From: an uncultured Flavobacterium sp.
GTDB lineage: Bacteria; Bacteroidota; Bacteroidia; Flavobacteriales; Flavobacteriaceae
DNA length: 16,638 nt
Assembly (NCBI RefSeq): GCF_946479975.1
Contig: NZ_CAMLIX010000106.1
Location: 1 to 16,638, forward strand
Direction: 5' to 3'
Shown here: piece by piece, positions 1 through 8,110 of the stretch
Numbering within the stretch: position 1 is the first letter of the stretch
Layout: every line of letters starts with the position of its first letter
Notes under the pieces: model-generated
Database searches by the model: none
What the model was told of the DNA's origin: nothing
Seen by the model: only the letters and a program-made list of their open reading frames with translations
Made by a program: the position numbers and the translations under genes

Positions 1-2553
1 TACGGGTCTCAAGGTAAACAAGGGGTTGTTTTAGTTACAACTAAAAAAGGATCTAAAAACGAAAACTTAACAGTATCTTTCAACTCATCTGCAGATATTG
101 AAAAAGTAAGTTTTGTTCCAGAAAGACAACAAAAATACGGTCAAGGATGGTACAACTTACAAGATCAACAAGAAAATGGTGGTTGGGGTCCTTTATTAGA
201 CGGATCTATTAAACCAGTTGGTATTCCAGACGCAGACGGTAATTCTATTATGGCACCATATAGCGCCTTAGGGAATGACGAGATTAAAAAATTCTACCAA
301 ACAGGTACAATTTTACAAAACAACTTAAATATTGGTGCTGGTGGTGCTGATGGTTATGTAAACTTAAACTTAGGTAATGTTAGACGTGACTTCATCTTAG
401 AAGGAGACGAACTAAACAGAAACACAGTGGTATTGACTGCAGGTAAAAAAATCAACAAATTTACTGTTGGTGGTACTTTTACTTTCACAAATCAAAGAAC
501 AAAACAAGCAAACGTAAACGCTGCTACATCTCGTTCTGATTATACTCTTTTAACAACTTTACTGCAAGCGGCATCAAATATTCCAATTGAGAGATTTAAA
601 GATAGAGGATTATACGGATGGAATGGTTACTACCAAAACCCTTACTGGGCAAGAGAAAATAACAGATTAGAAGAAACTAAGAACTTCGTAAACTTAGGTC
701 TGAACGCTGGTTATGAAATTAACAAAAACATTGAAATCGTTTACAATGGTTCTGTTCAATTGAGAAACACTAATCAAGTTTCATACTCAAATCAAGCTAT
801 TTCTCCTGCTGATGCAGACGGAGGTTTTGATTCACCATCTGAGTTCTTCCAATCAACGTTAGGATCAACATACTACTATGGAGATATCATGGCTAACTTT
901 AACTACGATTTATCTGATGCTTTAAAATTAAAGTTCAACGTAGGACAAAACGTTCAATATAACTATAGCAAAAGACTATCTCAAGGAGGTACAAACTTAG
1001 AAATTCCAGGATTATACAACATTTCAAACGTACTTAATCCAGCGAACCCATCTACATTAGACAACAGAACAATTGAAACCAGATCTACTGCTACATTTGC
1101 TAACGTTGATTTTAGCTACAACAACTATTTATTCTTAAACTTAACAGGACGTTACGAAGGACAAAGTGTCGCTAAAGTAGGAAATCAATTTTACTTTTAC
1201 CCTTCTGCAGGTGTATCTTATGTAGCTACAAATGCTATTGAAGCACTAAAAGATAAAAGCGTATTAAGTAACTTAAAATTATATGCTAACTACACGCAAG
1301 TAGGTTCATTAGATCCAGTATCAGCATACAACATTTTAGATTTAGCTCAAATTGCAACAGGATTCCCTTTCCCTAACACAGGAAACTCTTACAACAATAG
1401 CTACTTTCCAACTGACCCAAATATTAAACCAGAAACTTATACTACATATGAAGGTGGTATTAACTTTGGTTTCTTAAATGACAGAATCACATTAGATGTT
1501 GCTGGTTATCTTACTAGAACTACAGACTTAATTACAGATGCATCTGCAAGTTCTGCTTCTGGATTACAAACATTAAAATCTAACAATGGAGAATTAGAAG
1601 GTAAAGGTATTGAGATCGACTTAGCAGTTATGCCATTCAATACTCCAACTTTCAAATGGAACACAAGATTATCTTACACATCTAATGATACTAAAGTAAT
1701 CAGCGCAGGTGATGCTGATAAAGTAGTTATTACTGATGGTGGTAACTCTCAAATTAACGGAGATATTTCGGCTGTAAAAGGATTATCTTTCCCATACATC
1801 ACTGGTACAGATTGGATGAGAGATGCTTCAGGAAATGTAATTGTTGATGCTCAAGGACGTCCAACTCCGGATGCTACTTTCAAAAACATTGGTAAGGTTA
1901 CTCCAGATTATATCTTAGGCTTAACAAACAGCTTTGAATACAAAGGTATTGGTTTATCTTTCACAATGGATTACAGAACTGGTCACAGTTTCTTATCTCA
2001 AACTAAATACAATTTAACTTGGAACGGTCACTTAGTTGATTCTGCTGAGTTTGACAGAAACGTAGGTTTCTTATACCCAGGATCTGTAATTGATAACCCA
2101 GCAACAGCAACTGTTGGAGATTACATTCCTAACACAAGTGTCTTAACTGGAGGTTTCTCAAGTTTAACTGGAGCTGCTAACAGAACTCAAGCTTACTTTA
2201 ATCAAGCGGCTAGTTTAGGTTCTCATAACTTAATTGATGCTACAGCATTCAAAGTGAGAGAAATTGCAGTAAGCTACTCATTCCCTAAAAAGGTATTAGA
2301 AAAAGCTGGAATTCAAACTTTTAAAGTGAGTCTTAATGCTAGAAACCCATTCATTATCTTAGCATCTGGAAACAAAGGATATGCTGATCCTGAAGCTTCT
2401 AACCAAGTGAATTCATCAACATCTTCAGCTGCTAAAAACCCTAATGCTAACAGTACTTTAACTAATACTTCAAGAAATGGTCTTGGCTTCATCGGTGATG
2501 CACAATATCCATCAACTCGTACTTTTGGTTTCAGCATCAATACGACATTTTAA
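1..2553 (+). CDS. SusC/RagA-family TonB-dependent outer membrane receptor (5' end outside window)
   Basis: The reading frame is open from base 1 to the TAA at 2551-2553, giving about 850 visible residues. The first residues, YGSQGKQGVVLVTTKKGSKN, are the conserved end of the plug domain of SusC-like receptors, so the signal peptide, any carboxypeptidase-regulatory-like domain, TonB box and most of the plug lie upstream. The rest is a 22-strand-type barrel with many aromatic/polar alternating strands, a late GVSYVATNAIEAL-type strand region and a final strand ending in TFGFSINTTF, with the terminal Phe expected of a BAM substrate. Family knowledge: these receptors import oligomeric nutrients with energy from TonB-ExbBD and a SusD lid. 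The SusD gene follows after 18 bp, so the two are surely one operon. No glycosidase, peptidase or regulator gene is adjacent in the window, so the substrate cannot be named. Confidence 0.95.
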   Translation, partial: YGSQGKQGVVLVTTKKGSKNENLTVSFNSSADIEKVSFVPERQQKYGQGWYNLQDQQENGGWGPLLDGSIKPVGIPDADGNSIMAPYSALGNDEIKKFYQTGTILQNNLNIGAGGADGYVNLNLGNVRRDFILEGDELNRNTVVLTAGKKINKFTVGGTFTFTNQRTKQANVNAATSRSDYTLLTTLLQAASNIPIERFKDRGLYGWNGYYQNPYWARENNRLEETKNFVNLGLNAGYEINKNIEIVYNGSVQLRNTNQVSYSNQAISPADADGGFDSPSEFFQSTLGSTYYYGDIMANFNYDLSDALKLKFNVGQNVQYNYSKRLSQGGTNLEIPGLYNISNVLNPANPSTLDNRTIETRSTATFANVDFSYNNYLFLNLTGRYEGQSVAKVGNQFYFYPSAGVSYVATNAIEALKDKSVLSNLKLYANYTQVGSLDPVSAYNILDLAQIATGFPFPNTGNSYNNSYFPTDPNIKPETYTTYEGGINFGFLNDRITLDVAGYLTRTTDLITDASASSASGLQTLKSNNGELEGKGIEIDLAVMPFNTPTFKWNTRLSYTSNDTKVISAGDADKVVITDGGNSQINGDISAVKGLSFPYITGTDWMRDASGNVIVDAQGRPTPDATFKNIGKVTPDYILGLTNSFEYKGIGLSFTMDYRTGHSFLSQTKYNLTWNGHLVDSAEFDRNVGFLYPGSVIDNPATATVGDYIPNTSVLTGGFSSLTGAANRTQAYFNQAASLGSHNLIDATAFKVREIAVSYSFPKKVLEKAGIQTFKVSLNARNPFIILASGNKGYADPEASNQVNSSTSSAAKNPNANSTLTNTSRNGLGFIGDAQYPSTRTFGFSINTTF

Positions 2554-2571
2554 TACTTAAATAAAAACATT

Positions 2572-4152
2572 ATGAAAAAGATATTTTTCAGCAGTATGTT
2601 TGCTTTATTTTTATTTACTTCTTGTGAAGATTACCTTGATGTAAATGAAAAACAATCAAACAATGCTAACTTTGATGCAATTGCACCAAACCAAATGCTT
2701 GCCGGAGCTTTAAACAACTATACGAATCACCAGTTAAACTCATTATCTACTTATGGTAACAGAATGACTTATGTGTGGGGATTAAATAGTGGTTTTACTT
2801 CTAATGACCCAGCTTGGACTTATACTTTCGACAGTAACAGTTACCCTGCACTTTTTGAATCAACATTTCTTTTTGCAGATAACTTCCAAGATATCTTAGA
2901 CAAAAAAGATAAATATCCTGATTACAAACATCATTTTGGAATTGCTAAAATTTTCAAAGTTATGTTAATGGATTACGCTACTGCATTGTACGGAGACGTA
3001 CCTTACACAGAAGCTTTTAAAAACAACATTCCTGCTCCTAAATATGATGATGACAAAACAATCATCCCTGCATTATTTAAGGAATTAGATGAAGCAAGAG
3101 CTTACCTAAGCAGTACTGACGCTGTAGAATTAGGATCTGAAGATATTATATTTCACGGAGACACAGCTCAATGGATAAAATTCCTTAATACTGTAGAATT
3201 AAAACTTGTATTAAGATTATCTAAAACTACTGATGCAACTCTTGTGGCTTTAAGAACAGCTCGTGCATCGCAATTAAATGCAGCACAAAACTTCATTAAT
3301 TCTGACGTTGCTTGTAATCCTGGTTACAACTCAAGTGATAACTCTAAAAGATCTCCATTATATAGATTTTACGGTTTGAACGAAGCACTTAGTGACTGGA
3401 CATCTGCAAATAGAGCAAATGCTGGTGGTGCTTTCATTATCGACATCTTAAATGGAACATTAAGCAATACTGAAATTAACACAACTGGAGTAGTAGATCC
3501 TAGAAGATCTAGAATGTTTGCTTCTGTAGCTGCAGGAAATCCTGGTGCTGGTACTTGGATTGGTAACACACTTGGTCTTTTCCCAGTTGATCCAATCTCT
3601 AGAATGGGTTCATTCTACATCGGACGTTTTGGTCCAAGTGCAATTGATGAAAATGGTATGACTAGAGATGCATATGTAATGCAAAATGCTGAAAGTAAGT
3701 TTTTACAAGCTGAGGCTATACAAAGAGGTTATTTAAGCGGAGATGCTCATGCAACTTTTAACGAAGGTATTAAGGCATCGATGAACTTTTACTCTAGAAC
3801 ATGGGGAACAGTTACAAGTACACAACTTCCAGTTATTAATGCTGATACATACATTGCAGCTACTGATGCTAAAAATGGTTTAGGCTGGACTGGATCTACT
3901 GATAAAATTAATGCAATTATTACACAAAAATATCTTGCATTAGCTCAATGGCACGGAATCGAGTTATACATTGATCAACAAAGAACTGGTTTCCCTAAAA
4001 CTCCACTTCCTGTAGGTGTATTACAAAGTAACGCTCCAAACAGATTGATCTACCCAACTTCTGAATATTCTTCTAACAGTGGTAACGTTCCAAACGTTTC
4101 TGGTGCTGAAATATTCACAGTAAATGCAAAAACTCCTTACTACTTACAATAG
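2572..4152 (+). CDS. SusD/RagB-family nutrient-binding outer membrane lipoprotein (SusD-like_2 type)
   Basis: A 526-residue lipoprotein. The N-terminus MKKIFFSSMFALFLFTSC is a type II signal peptide with the lipidated Cys at residue 18. It is followed by EDYLDVN, the acidic stretch usual right after the Cys in surface-exposed SusD proteins. Family-like segments are ALYGDVPYTEAF near residues 138-149 and QWIKFLNTVELKLVLRLS near 200-217, the latter resembling the tetratricopeptide-like helix typical of the SusD-like_2 group. The protein should sit on the cell surface as a lid over the SusC-like barrel encoded 18 bp upstream and help capture its ligand. The gene is followed by a strong terminator, so the visible operon contains only this pair after whatever lies upstream. 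Substrate unknown. Confidence 0.93.
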   Translation: MKKIFFSSMFALFLFTSCEDYLDVNEKQSNNANFDAIAPNQMLAGALNNYTNHQLNSLSTYGNRMTYVWGLNSGFTSNDPAWTYTFDSNSYPALFESTFLFADNFQDILDKKDKYPDYKHHFGIAKIFKVMLMDYATALYGDVPYTEAFKNNIPAPKYDDDKTIIPALFKELDEARAYLSSTDAVELGSEDIIFHGDTAQWIKFLNTVELKLVLRLSKTTDATLVALRTARASQLNAAQNFINSDVACNPGYNSSDNSKRSPLYRFYGLNEALSDWTSANRANAGGAFIIDILNGTLSNTEINTTGVVDPRRSRMFASVAAGNPGAGTWIGNTLGLFPVDPISRMGSFYIGRFGPSAIDENGMTRDAYVMQNAESKFLQAEAIQRGYLSGDAHATFNEGIKASMNFYSRTWGTVTSTQLPVINADTYIAATDAKNGLGWTGSTDKINAIITQKYLALAQWHGIELYIDQQRTGFPKTPLPVGVLQSNAPNRLIYPTSEYSSNSGNVPNVSGAEIFTVNAKTPYYLQ

Positions 4153-4178
4153 TAGATAGTAAAAATTATTATACCGAA

Positions 4179-4210
4179 GCAGGCTGTTCAATGAACAGCC
4201 TGCTTTTTTT
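4179..4210 (+). terminator. Rho-independent terminator of the susCD-like operon
   Basis: Perfect inverted repeat with 12-nt arms (4179-4190 and 4192-4203, core GCAGGCTGTT/AACAGCCTGC), followed directly by seven T residues (4204-4210). It lies 27 bp after the SusD stop codon. This is the strongest one-way terminator in the window. Confidence 0.92.
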
Positions 4211-4226
4211 ATAGAAACATATTACC

Positions 4227-4234
4227 TATATTTG
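4227..4234 (+). promoter_or_regulatory. Bacteroidota-type -7 promoter element for rlmB
   Basis: TATATTTG fits the TAnnTTTG -7 consensus of the primary sigma factor in Bacteroidota. Only four bases separate it from the rlmB ATG at 4239, so transcription should begin at or next to the start codon. The -33 region would fall in the T-tract of the preceding terminator and has no clear TTG. Confidence 0.55.
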
Positions 4235-4238
4235 CATC

Positions 4239-4973
4239 ATGGAAAAAGAACATCAAATATTTGGCATTAGAGCCATTATAGAAGCAATTCAAGCAGGAAA
4301 AGAAGTAGACAAAGTCTTTATTCAGAAAGAAATTTCTGGAGAACTTATGAAAGATTTAATGAAGGTAATGAAACGTGCAAACATTAACTTTTCTTACGTT
4401 CCTGTAGAAAAATTAAATCGTCTTACTCCAAACAACCACCAAGGTGCTGTAGCAACCATCTCTCCTATCGGTTTTATTGATTTGGAACATCTTGTTGAAT
4501 CTACTATTGAATCTGGCAAAAAACCTTTGTTTTTAATATTAGATCAAATTTCTGATGCAAGAAATTTTGGTGCCATTATTAGAACTGCTGAATGTACAGG
4601 CGTTAATGGAATTATTGTTCAAAAAGCTGGCTCTGCTCCTGTAAATGGAGATACTGTTAAAACATCTGCCGGTGCTGTATTTAATGTACCTATCTGCAAG
4701 GTTGAACATATTAAAGATGCTATTTTTTATCTGCAAGGTTCTGGAATCAAAACTGTGGCTGCGACTGAAAAAACAGATCAGACTATTTATGATGTTTCAC
4801 TGGCTGATCCTGTGGCTATAATTATGGGTTCTGAAGATAGAGGAATTAACCCTTCTGTCCTGAAAATAGTAGACGAAAAAGCAAAACTCCCAATGTTTGG
4901 TTCTATAGGATCTTTAAATGTATCTGTTGCCTGTGGCGCATTTCTTTACGAAACTGTTCGCCAAAGAAGTTAA
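4239..4973 (+). CDS. rlmB: 23S rRNA (guanosine-2'-O-)-methyltransferase RlmB, SpoU/TrmH family
   Basis: A 244-residue SPOUT methyltransferase, normal length for the family. An N-terminal L30e-like RNA-binding domain (about residues 1-75, IFGIRAIIEAI and NHQGAVA) precedes the SpoU catalytic domain. Motif 1 is LDQISDARNFGAIIRTAE (101-118, with N109 and R115), motif 2 IIMGSEDRGI (194-203, with E199), and motif 3 LPMFGSIGSLNVSVACGAF (217-235, with S225-L-N-V-S), which form the knotted SAM site. The E. coli enzyme methylates the 2'-O of G2251 in the peptidyl-transferase P-loop of 23S rRNA; the same role is inferred here. The start at 4239 is supported by the -7 element immediately upstream. The DUF2490 gene follows after 47 bp and may be cotranscribed, as no terminator lies between them. 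Confidence 0.93.
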   Translation: MEKEHQIFGIRAIIEAIQAGKEVDKVFIQKEISGELMKDLMKVMKRANINFSYVPVEKLNRLTPNNHQGAVATISPIGFIDLEHLVESTIESGKKPLFLILDQISDARNFGAIIRTAECTGVNGIIVQKAGSAPVNGDTVKTSAGAVFNVPICKVEHIKDAIFYLQGSGIKTVAATEKTDQTIYDVSLADPVAIIMGSEDRGINPSVLKIVDEKAKLPMFGSIGSLNVSVACGAFLYETVRQRS

Positions 4974-5020
4974 ATCACATTGAGAATTAAGATTAGAATG
5001 AATAATTAAAACTTTAATTA

Positions 5021-5815
5021 ATGCTTTCAAAATCTAATCCCATACAAATATTAAAAATAGTTCGATGTCTGTTTATAATTTTAATGATTACAAACAGCTA
5101 CGGACAAAATACTACATACGGCCAATTTTGGAATGAAATTCAATTTAATCAAACCTTAAACAAAAAATGGTCAACAGAAATAGATTTAGCTACTACCCAC
5201 AGCAGTACAGAATCTTCCTCAAACATATTTGAAAATACAATACAAAGATCTTTACGGGGATGGGCTCACTACTATTCTCCTAAATGGAAGTTCTCTACTT
5301 TTCTAGCCTATTACAGCAATAGAGACGTTCCAGAAATTGGGCAGTTTGAATCTCCAGAATGGCGTTTTGCCTTGCAGGGAATTTACTATTTCCATAAAAC
5401 CAGCTATACTCTAAGCACAAGAATGCGAACGGAATTTCGTTATATGAAAAATCAAGATGACGATTATGAAAATGTGTTTCGCTATCGACACCAAATAAAG
5501 TATGTACAACCTATAAATAGTACAACTTTAGAAGAAGGTGTTGTCTATGCAGTAGCTTCAGACGAAATATACTTAAAATCTGGCGCAAAAGTTACGGGAG
5601 AGAGTTTCTTTGATCGCAATAGGTTTAATGTCGGCGCAGGTTATTTGGTAACAGATAATATTCAAGTTGAACTTACTTATTGCAATGAATATTTACCTCG
5701 TCATCGTGGTAATCAAACTACAAATGCTGCTTCTCTAACGGTTAGTTTCAATAACCTGCTTAGAAATCTTCAAAAGAAAATTACAGGCAAACACGAACAG
5801 GAAATAAATGATTAA
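5021..5815 (+). CDS. Secreted DUF2490 family protein, probable small outer membrane beta-barrel
   Basis: A 264-residue protein. A hydrophobic N-terminal segment (about residues 9-27, IQILKIVRCLFIILMITNS) looks like a signal peptide with cleavage near SYG/Q. The mature part resembles DUF2490: an opening TYGQFWNEIQFNQTLNKKWS segment, alternating aromatic strands (WAHYYSPKWKFSTFLAYYSN), YENVFRYRHQIKYVQPI, then DEIYLKS and FFDRNRFNVGAGYLVTDNIQVELTY. The pattern predicts a membrane barrel, but the family has no established function. A roughly 15-residue basic tail (LLRNLQKKITGKHEQEIND) follows the last barrel-like strand. It lies 47 bp after rlmB on the same strand with no promoter match between, so readthrough from rlmB is likely. 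The DUF2490 assignment comes from remembered family patterns, not a search. Confidence 0.8.
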   Translation: MLSKSNPIQILKIVRCLFIILMITNSYGQNTTYGQFWNEIQFNQTLNKKWSTEIDLATTHSSTESSSNIFENTIQRSLRGWAHYYSPKWKFSTFLAYYSNRDVPEIGQFESPEWRFALQGIYYFHKTSYTLSTRMRTEFRYMKNQDDDYENVFRYRHQIKYVQPINSTTLEEGVVYAVASDEIYLKSGAKVTGESFFDRNRFNVGAGYLVTDNIQVELTYCNEYLPRHRGNQTTNAASLTVSFNNLLRNLQKKITGKHEQEIND

Positions 5816-5881
5816 GAATAGTTACTTTAAAATTACAATTTATAAAGCTTAAAAGTATTTATCTCTCCAAAAAAGGCAAAA

Positions 5882-6649
5882 CTAAACTTCATCATCCAAT
5901 TCTGTTTTTCTTTTTATAATATAATTAATCGGATGGCTTGAAGAAAAATATTCTATCTGATTTTCTTCATCTTCTTCATCGTGAGCTATATTTACAAAGT
6001 TTCCGTTTTCATCAAAATGCTTCATAAAAGGATCACCAGACGGGTCAAAATCTGGTCGCTGCCAATCGTAAAAAATAGGCTTAGTATATTCTGGAGTTTT
6101 ATAAAATAACGTCAGAACAAAACCACTTATAAAGCCTCCTAAATGTCCTTCCCAAGAAATAGATTGATCCACATCTGGAAAAACATACCATATCATACCG
6201 CCGTAAAGTATTACAACTGTTAAAGACAAAGCAACTAATCTATAGTAACGAGTTTGAATTCCTTTAAAGAAAATAAAACTCACCAAAACATAAATTAAAC
6301 CGCTTGCCCCAATATGAAAATTTTCTCGTCCCACAAGCCAAGTAATTAACCCAGACAATAAAATTCCGTAGCTAATAACTCCAAATGTTTGTTTTGGATA
6401 AAAAAACTGAATTGCGGCCAATAAGATCAAAAGCGGAATACTATTATTGTAGAGATGATCTAAATTTTCATGAATGAAGGGACTAAACAAAACGCCACGC
6501 AATCCCACAAAATCTCTTGGATATATTCCGTATCGATAAAAATCAAAATCGAAGCGAATCTGCATCCAATATATAATCCACAAAAATAGAACAAAGAACA
6601 GCGGAAGTCCAATAACCGAATTTGAAAATTTAAAATTAGTGTCGTTCAT
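5882..6649 (-). CDS. Rhomboid family intramembrane serine protease
   Basis: A 255-residue polytopic membrane protein of about six hydrophobic segments. The rhomboid active site is intact: H60-x4-H65-x3-N69 (HENLDHLYNN) matches the oxyanion-hole signature with the same spacing as E. coli GlpG H145-H150-N154. Nucleophile S116 lies in GASG (114-117), and the catalytic His is H169 in the GHLGG segment (168-172). Rhomboids cut transmembrane substrates inside the membrane; the substrate here is unknown. After the last membrane segment (ending near residue 183) there is a tail of about 70 residues with a very acidic patch (HDEEDEENQIEYF, about 223-235) and then a basic KRK, which is not part of the catalytic core. 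It is transcribed divergently from rarA and converges with the DUF2490 gene. Confidence 0.9.
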   Translation of the reverse strand: MNDTNFKFSNSVIGLPLFFVLFLWIIYWMQIRFDFDFYRYGIYPRDFVGLRGVLFSPFIHENLDHLYNNSIPLLILLAAIQFFYPKQTFGVISYGILLSGLITWLVGRENFHIGASGLIYVLVSFIFFKGIQTRYYRLVALSLTVVILYGGMIWYVFPDVDQSISWEGHLGGFISGFVLTLFYKTPEYTKPIFYDWQRPDFDPSGDPFMKHFDENGNFVNIAHDEEDEENQIEYFSSSHPINYIIKRKTELDDEV

Positions 6650-6689
6650 ATTTTTTAAGATAACTATTGGATGAACTCAAAAAACTATC

Positions 6690-6697
6690 CAAAAATA
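6690..6697 (-). promoter_or_regulatory. -7 promoter element for the rhomboid gene
   Basis: On the minus strand this reads TATTTTTG, a match to TAnnTTTG, 40 bases before the rhomboid ATG. No good -33 TTG is seen at the usual distance. It lies back to back with the rarA promoter in a 167-bp divergent spacer. Confidence 0.45.
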
Positions 6698-6804
6698 TTT
6701 TACTGATAATTTGTCATACCTCAGAACTGTCTCAGATTGTAACAAACCTTCTTCATTTGGATTGTTTTAACTTTCGAGAAACAACATCTAAAATTAAAAA
6801 ACTG

Positions 6805-6812
6805 TAATTTTG
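6805..6812 (+). promoter_or_regulatory. -7 promoter element for rarA
   Basis: TAATTTTG matches TAnnTTTG and ends exactly four bases before the rarA ATG at 6817, the same spacing as in front of rlmB. The mRNA would start at or very near the AUG. No convincing -33 element is visible. Confidence 0.5.
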
Positions 6813-6816
6813 TAAA

Positions 6817-8094
6817 ATGGAAGCACCGTTAGCAGAGCGCATTCGTCCGCAAAAATTAGAAGATTATATAAGTCAGCATCATTTGGTTGGTCCAACTGGA
6901 TCATTAACACAGCAAATTTCAAAAGGAATAATTCCTTCTTTGATTTTTTGGGGACCTCCTGGTACAGGAAAAACAACACTTGCACAAATTATTGCTCAAG
7001 AATCAAAACGACCTTTTTATATTTTAAGCGCCATAAATTCTGGAGTTAAAGATATTCGTGATGTTATCGAAAAAGCAAAACAAAGCGGCGGACTTTTTAC
7101 TGCCAAAAATCCGATTCTTTTTATTGATGAGATTCACAGATTTAGTAAATCGCAGCAAGATTCACTTTTGGCTGCCGTAGAAAAAGGCTGGATAACATTA
7201 GTTGGTGCAACAACAGAAAACCCAAGTTTTGAGGTGATTCCTGCATTATTGTCACGTTGCCAAGTTTACATATTAAACGCGTTCACAAAAGCTGATCTCG
7301 AAGCTTTATTGCAGCGCGCAATGAAAACTGACGCTTACTTGCTGACAAAAAAAATAAACCTAAAGGAAACAGAAGCTTTGCTTCGAATTTCTGGCGGAGA
7401 CGGGAGAAAACTTCTCAATGTTTTTGAACTCGTTATTAATGCTTCTGCCGGCGACGAAATTACTATTACAAACGATCGTGTTTTAGAACTGGTACAACAG
7501 AATACAGTACTTTATGACAAAACTGGCGAACAGCATTATGACATTGTTTCTGCTTTTATAAAATCAATTCGGGGCAGTGACCCAAATGGTGCAGTTTATT
7601 GGCTTGCGAGAATGATTGAAGGTGGTGAAGACGTAAAATTTATTGCAAGAAGAATGCTAATTCTTTCCAGCGAAGATATTGGAAATGCAAATCCGACAGC
7701 TTTTATAATGGCAAATAACACTTTTCAGGCTGTTACAACTATTGGATATCCTGAAAGCCGTATAATATTAAGCCAATGTGCGATTTATTTAGCTACATCT
7801 CCAAAAAGTAATGCATCCTATATGGCTATTGGAAACGCGCAGCAACTGGTAAAACAAACTGGCGATTTACCAGTACCAATTCATTTGCGTAATGCTCCGA
7901 CTAAATTAATGAAAGAATTAGGTTATGGTGATGATTACAAATATTCGCACGACTATGCGAACAATTTTGCCGAGCAAGAATTCCTGCCCGATGCTATAAA
8001 AGAAACGGTTCTTTATAATCCTGGAAGCAATTCTAGAGAGAACAGCAACCGAGAATTTTTAAAGAACCGTTGGAAAGATAAATACGGATATTAA
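6817..8094 (+). CDS. rarA: Replication-associated recombination protein A (MgsA/RarA), AAA+ ATPase
   Basis: A 425-residue AAA+ protein of the clamp-loader group, usual family length. It opens with the family signature PLAERIRPQKLEDYISQHHLVG (residues 4-25). Walker A is GPPGTGKTT (46-54), Walker B is ILFIDEIHRF (100-109, D104-E105), sensor 1 is in GATTENPSF (130-138) and the arginine-finger region is ALLSRCQ (143-149, R147). The C-terminal part contains SAFIKSIRGSDPNGAVYWLARM and EDIGNA segments typical of the tetramerisation domain. RarA acts at stalled or collapsed replication forks together with SSB and RecA, opening DNA ends at the fork. The start is set by the promoter element four bases upstream. 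The gene ends 13 bp from the convergent gene on the other strand. Confidence 0.95.
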   Translation: MEAPLAERIRPQKLEDYISQHHLVGPTGSLTQQISKGIIPSLIFWGPPGTGKTTLAQIIAQESKRPFYILSAINSGVKDIRDVIEKAKQSGGLFTAKNPILFIDEIHRFSKSQQDSLLAAVEKGWITLVGATTENPSFEVIPALLSRCQVYILNAFTKADLEALLQRAMKTDAYLLTKKINLKETEALLRISGGDGRKLLNVFELVINASAGDEITITNDRVLELVQQNTVLYDKTGEQHYDIVSAFIKSIRGSDPNGAVYWLARMIEGGEDVKFIARRMLILSSEDIGNANPTAFIMANNTFQAVTTIGYPESRIILSQCAIYLATSPKSNASYMAIGNAQQLVKQTGDLPVPIHLRNAPTKLMKELGYGDDYKYSHDYANNFAEQEFLPDAIKETVLYNPGSNSRENSNREFLKNRWKDKYGY

Positions 8095-8110
8095 CCGTAT
8101 TTTATTTTTA
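8080..8110 (+). terminator. Probable rarA terminator overlapping its stop codon
   Basis: Inverted repeat AAATACGG (8080-8087) / CCGTATTT (8095-8102) with a 7-nt loop containing the rarA TAA, followed by a T-rich run (8100-8109, interrupted by one A). The stem is short and only half GC, so it is weaker than the others. There is no T-tract in the opposite direction. Confidence 0.5.

Noticed and set aside
250..252. ATG at 250 as the start of the SusC-like receptor
   Set aside because: The same frame is open from base 1 and encodes conserved end-of-plug residues, so the gene begins before the window.
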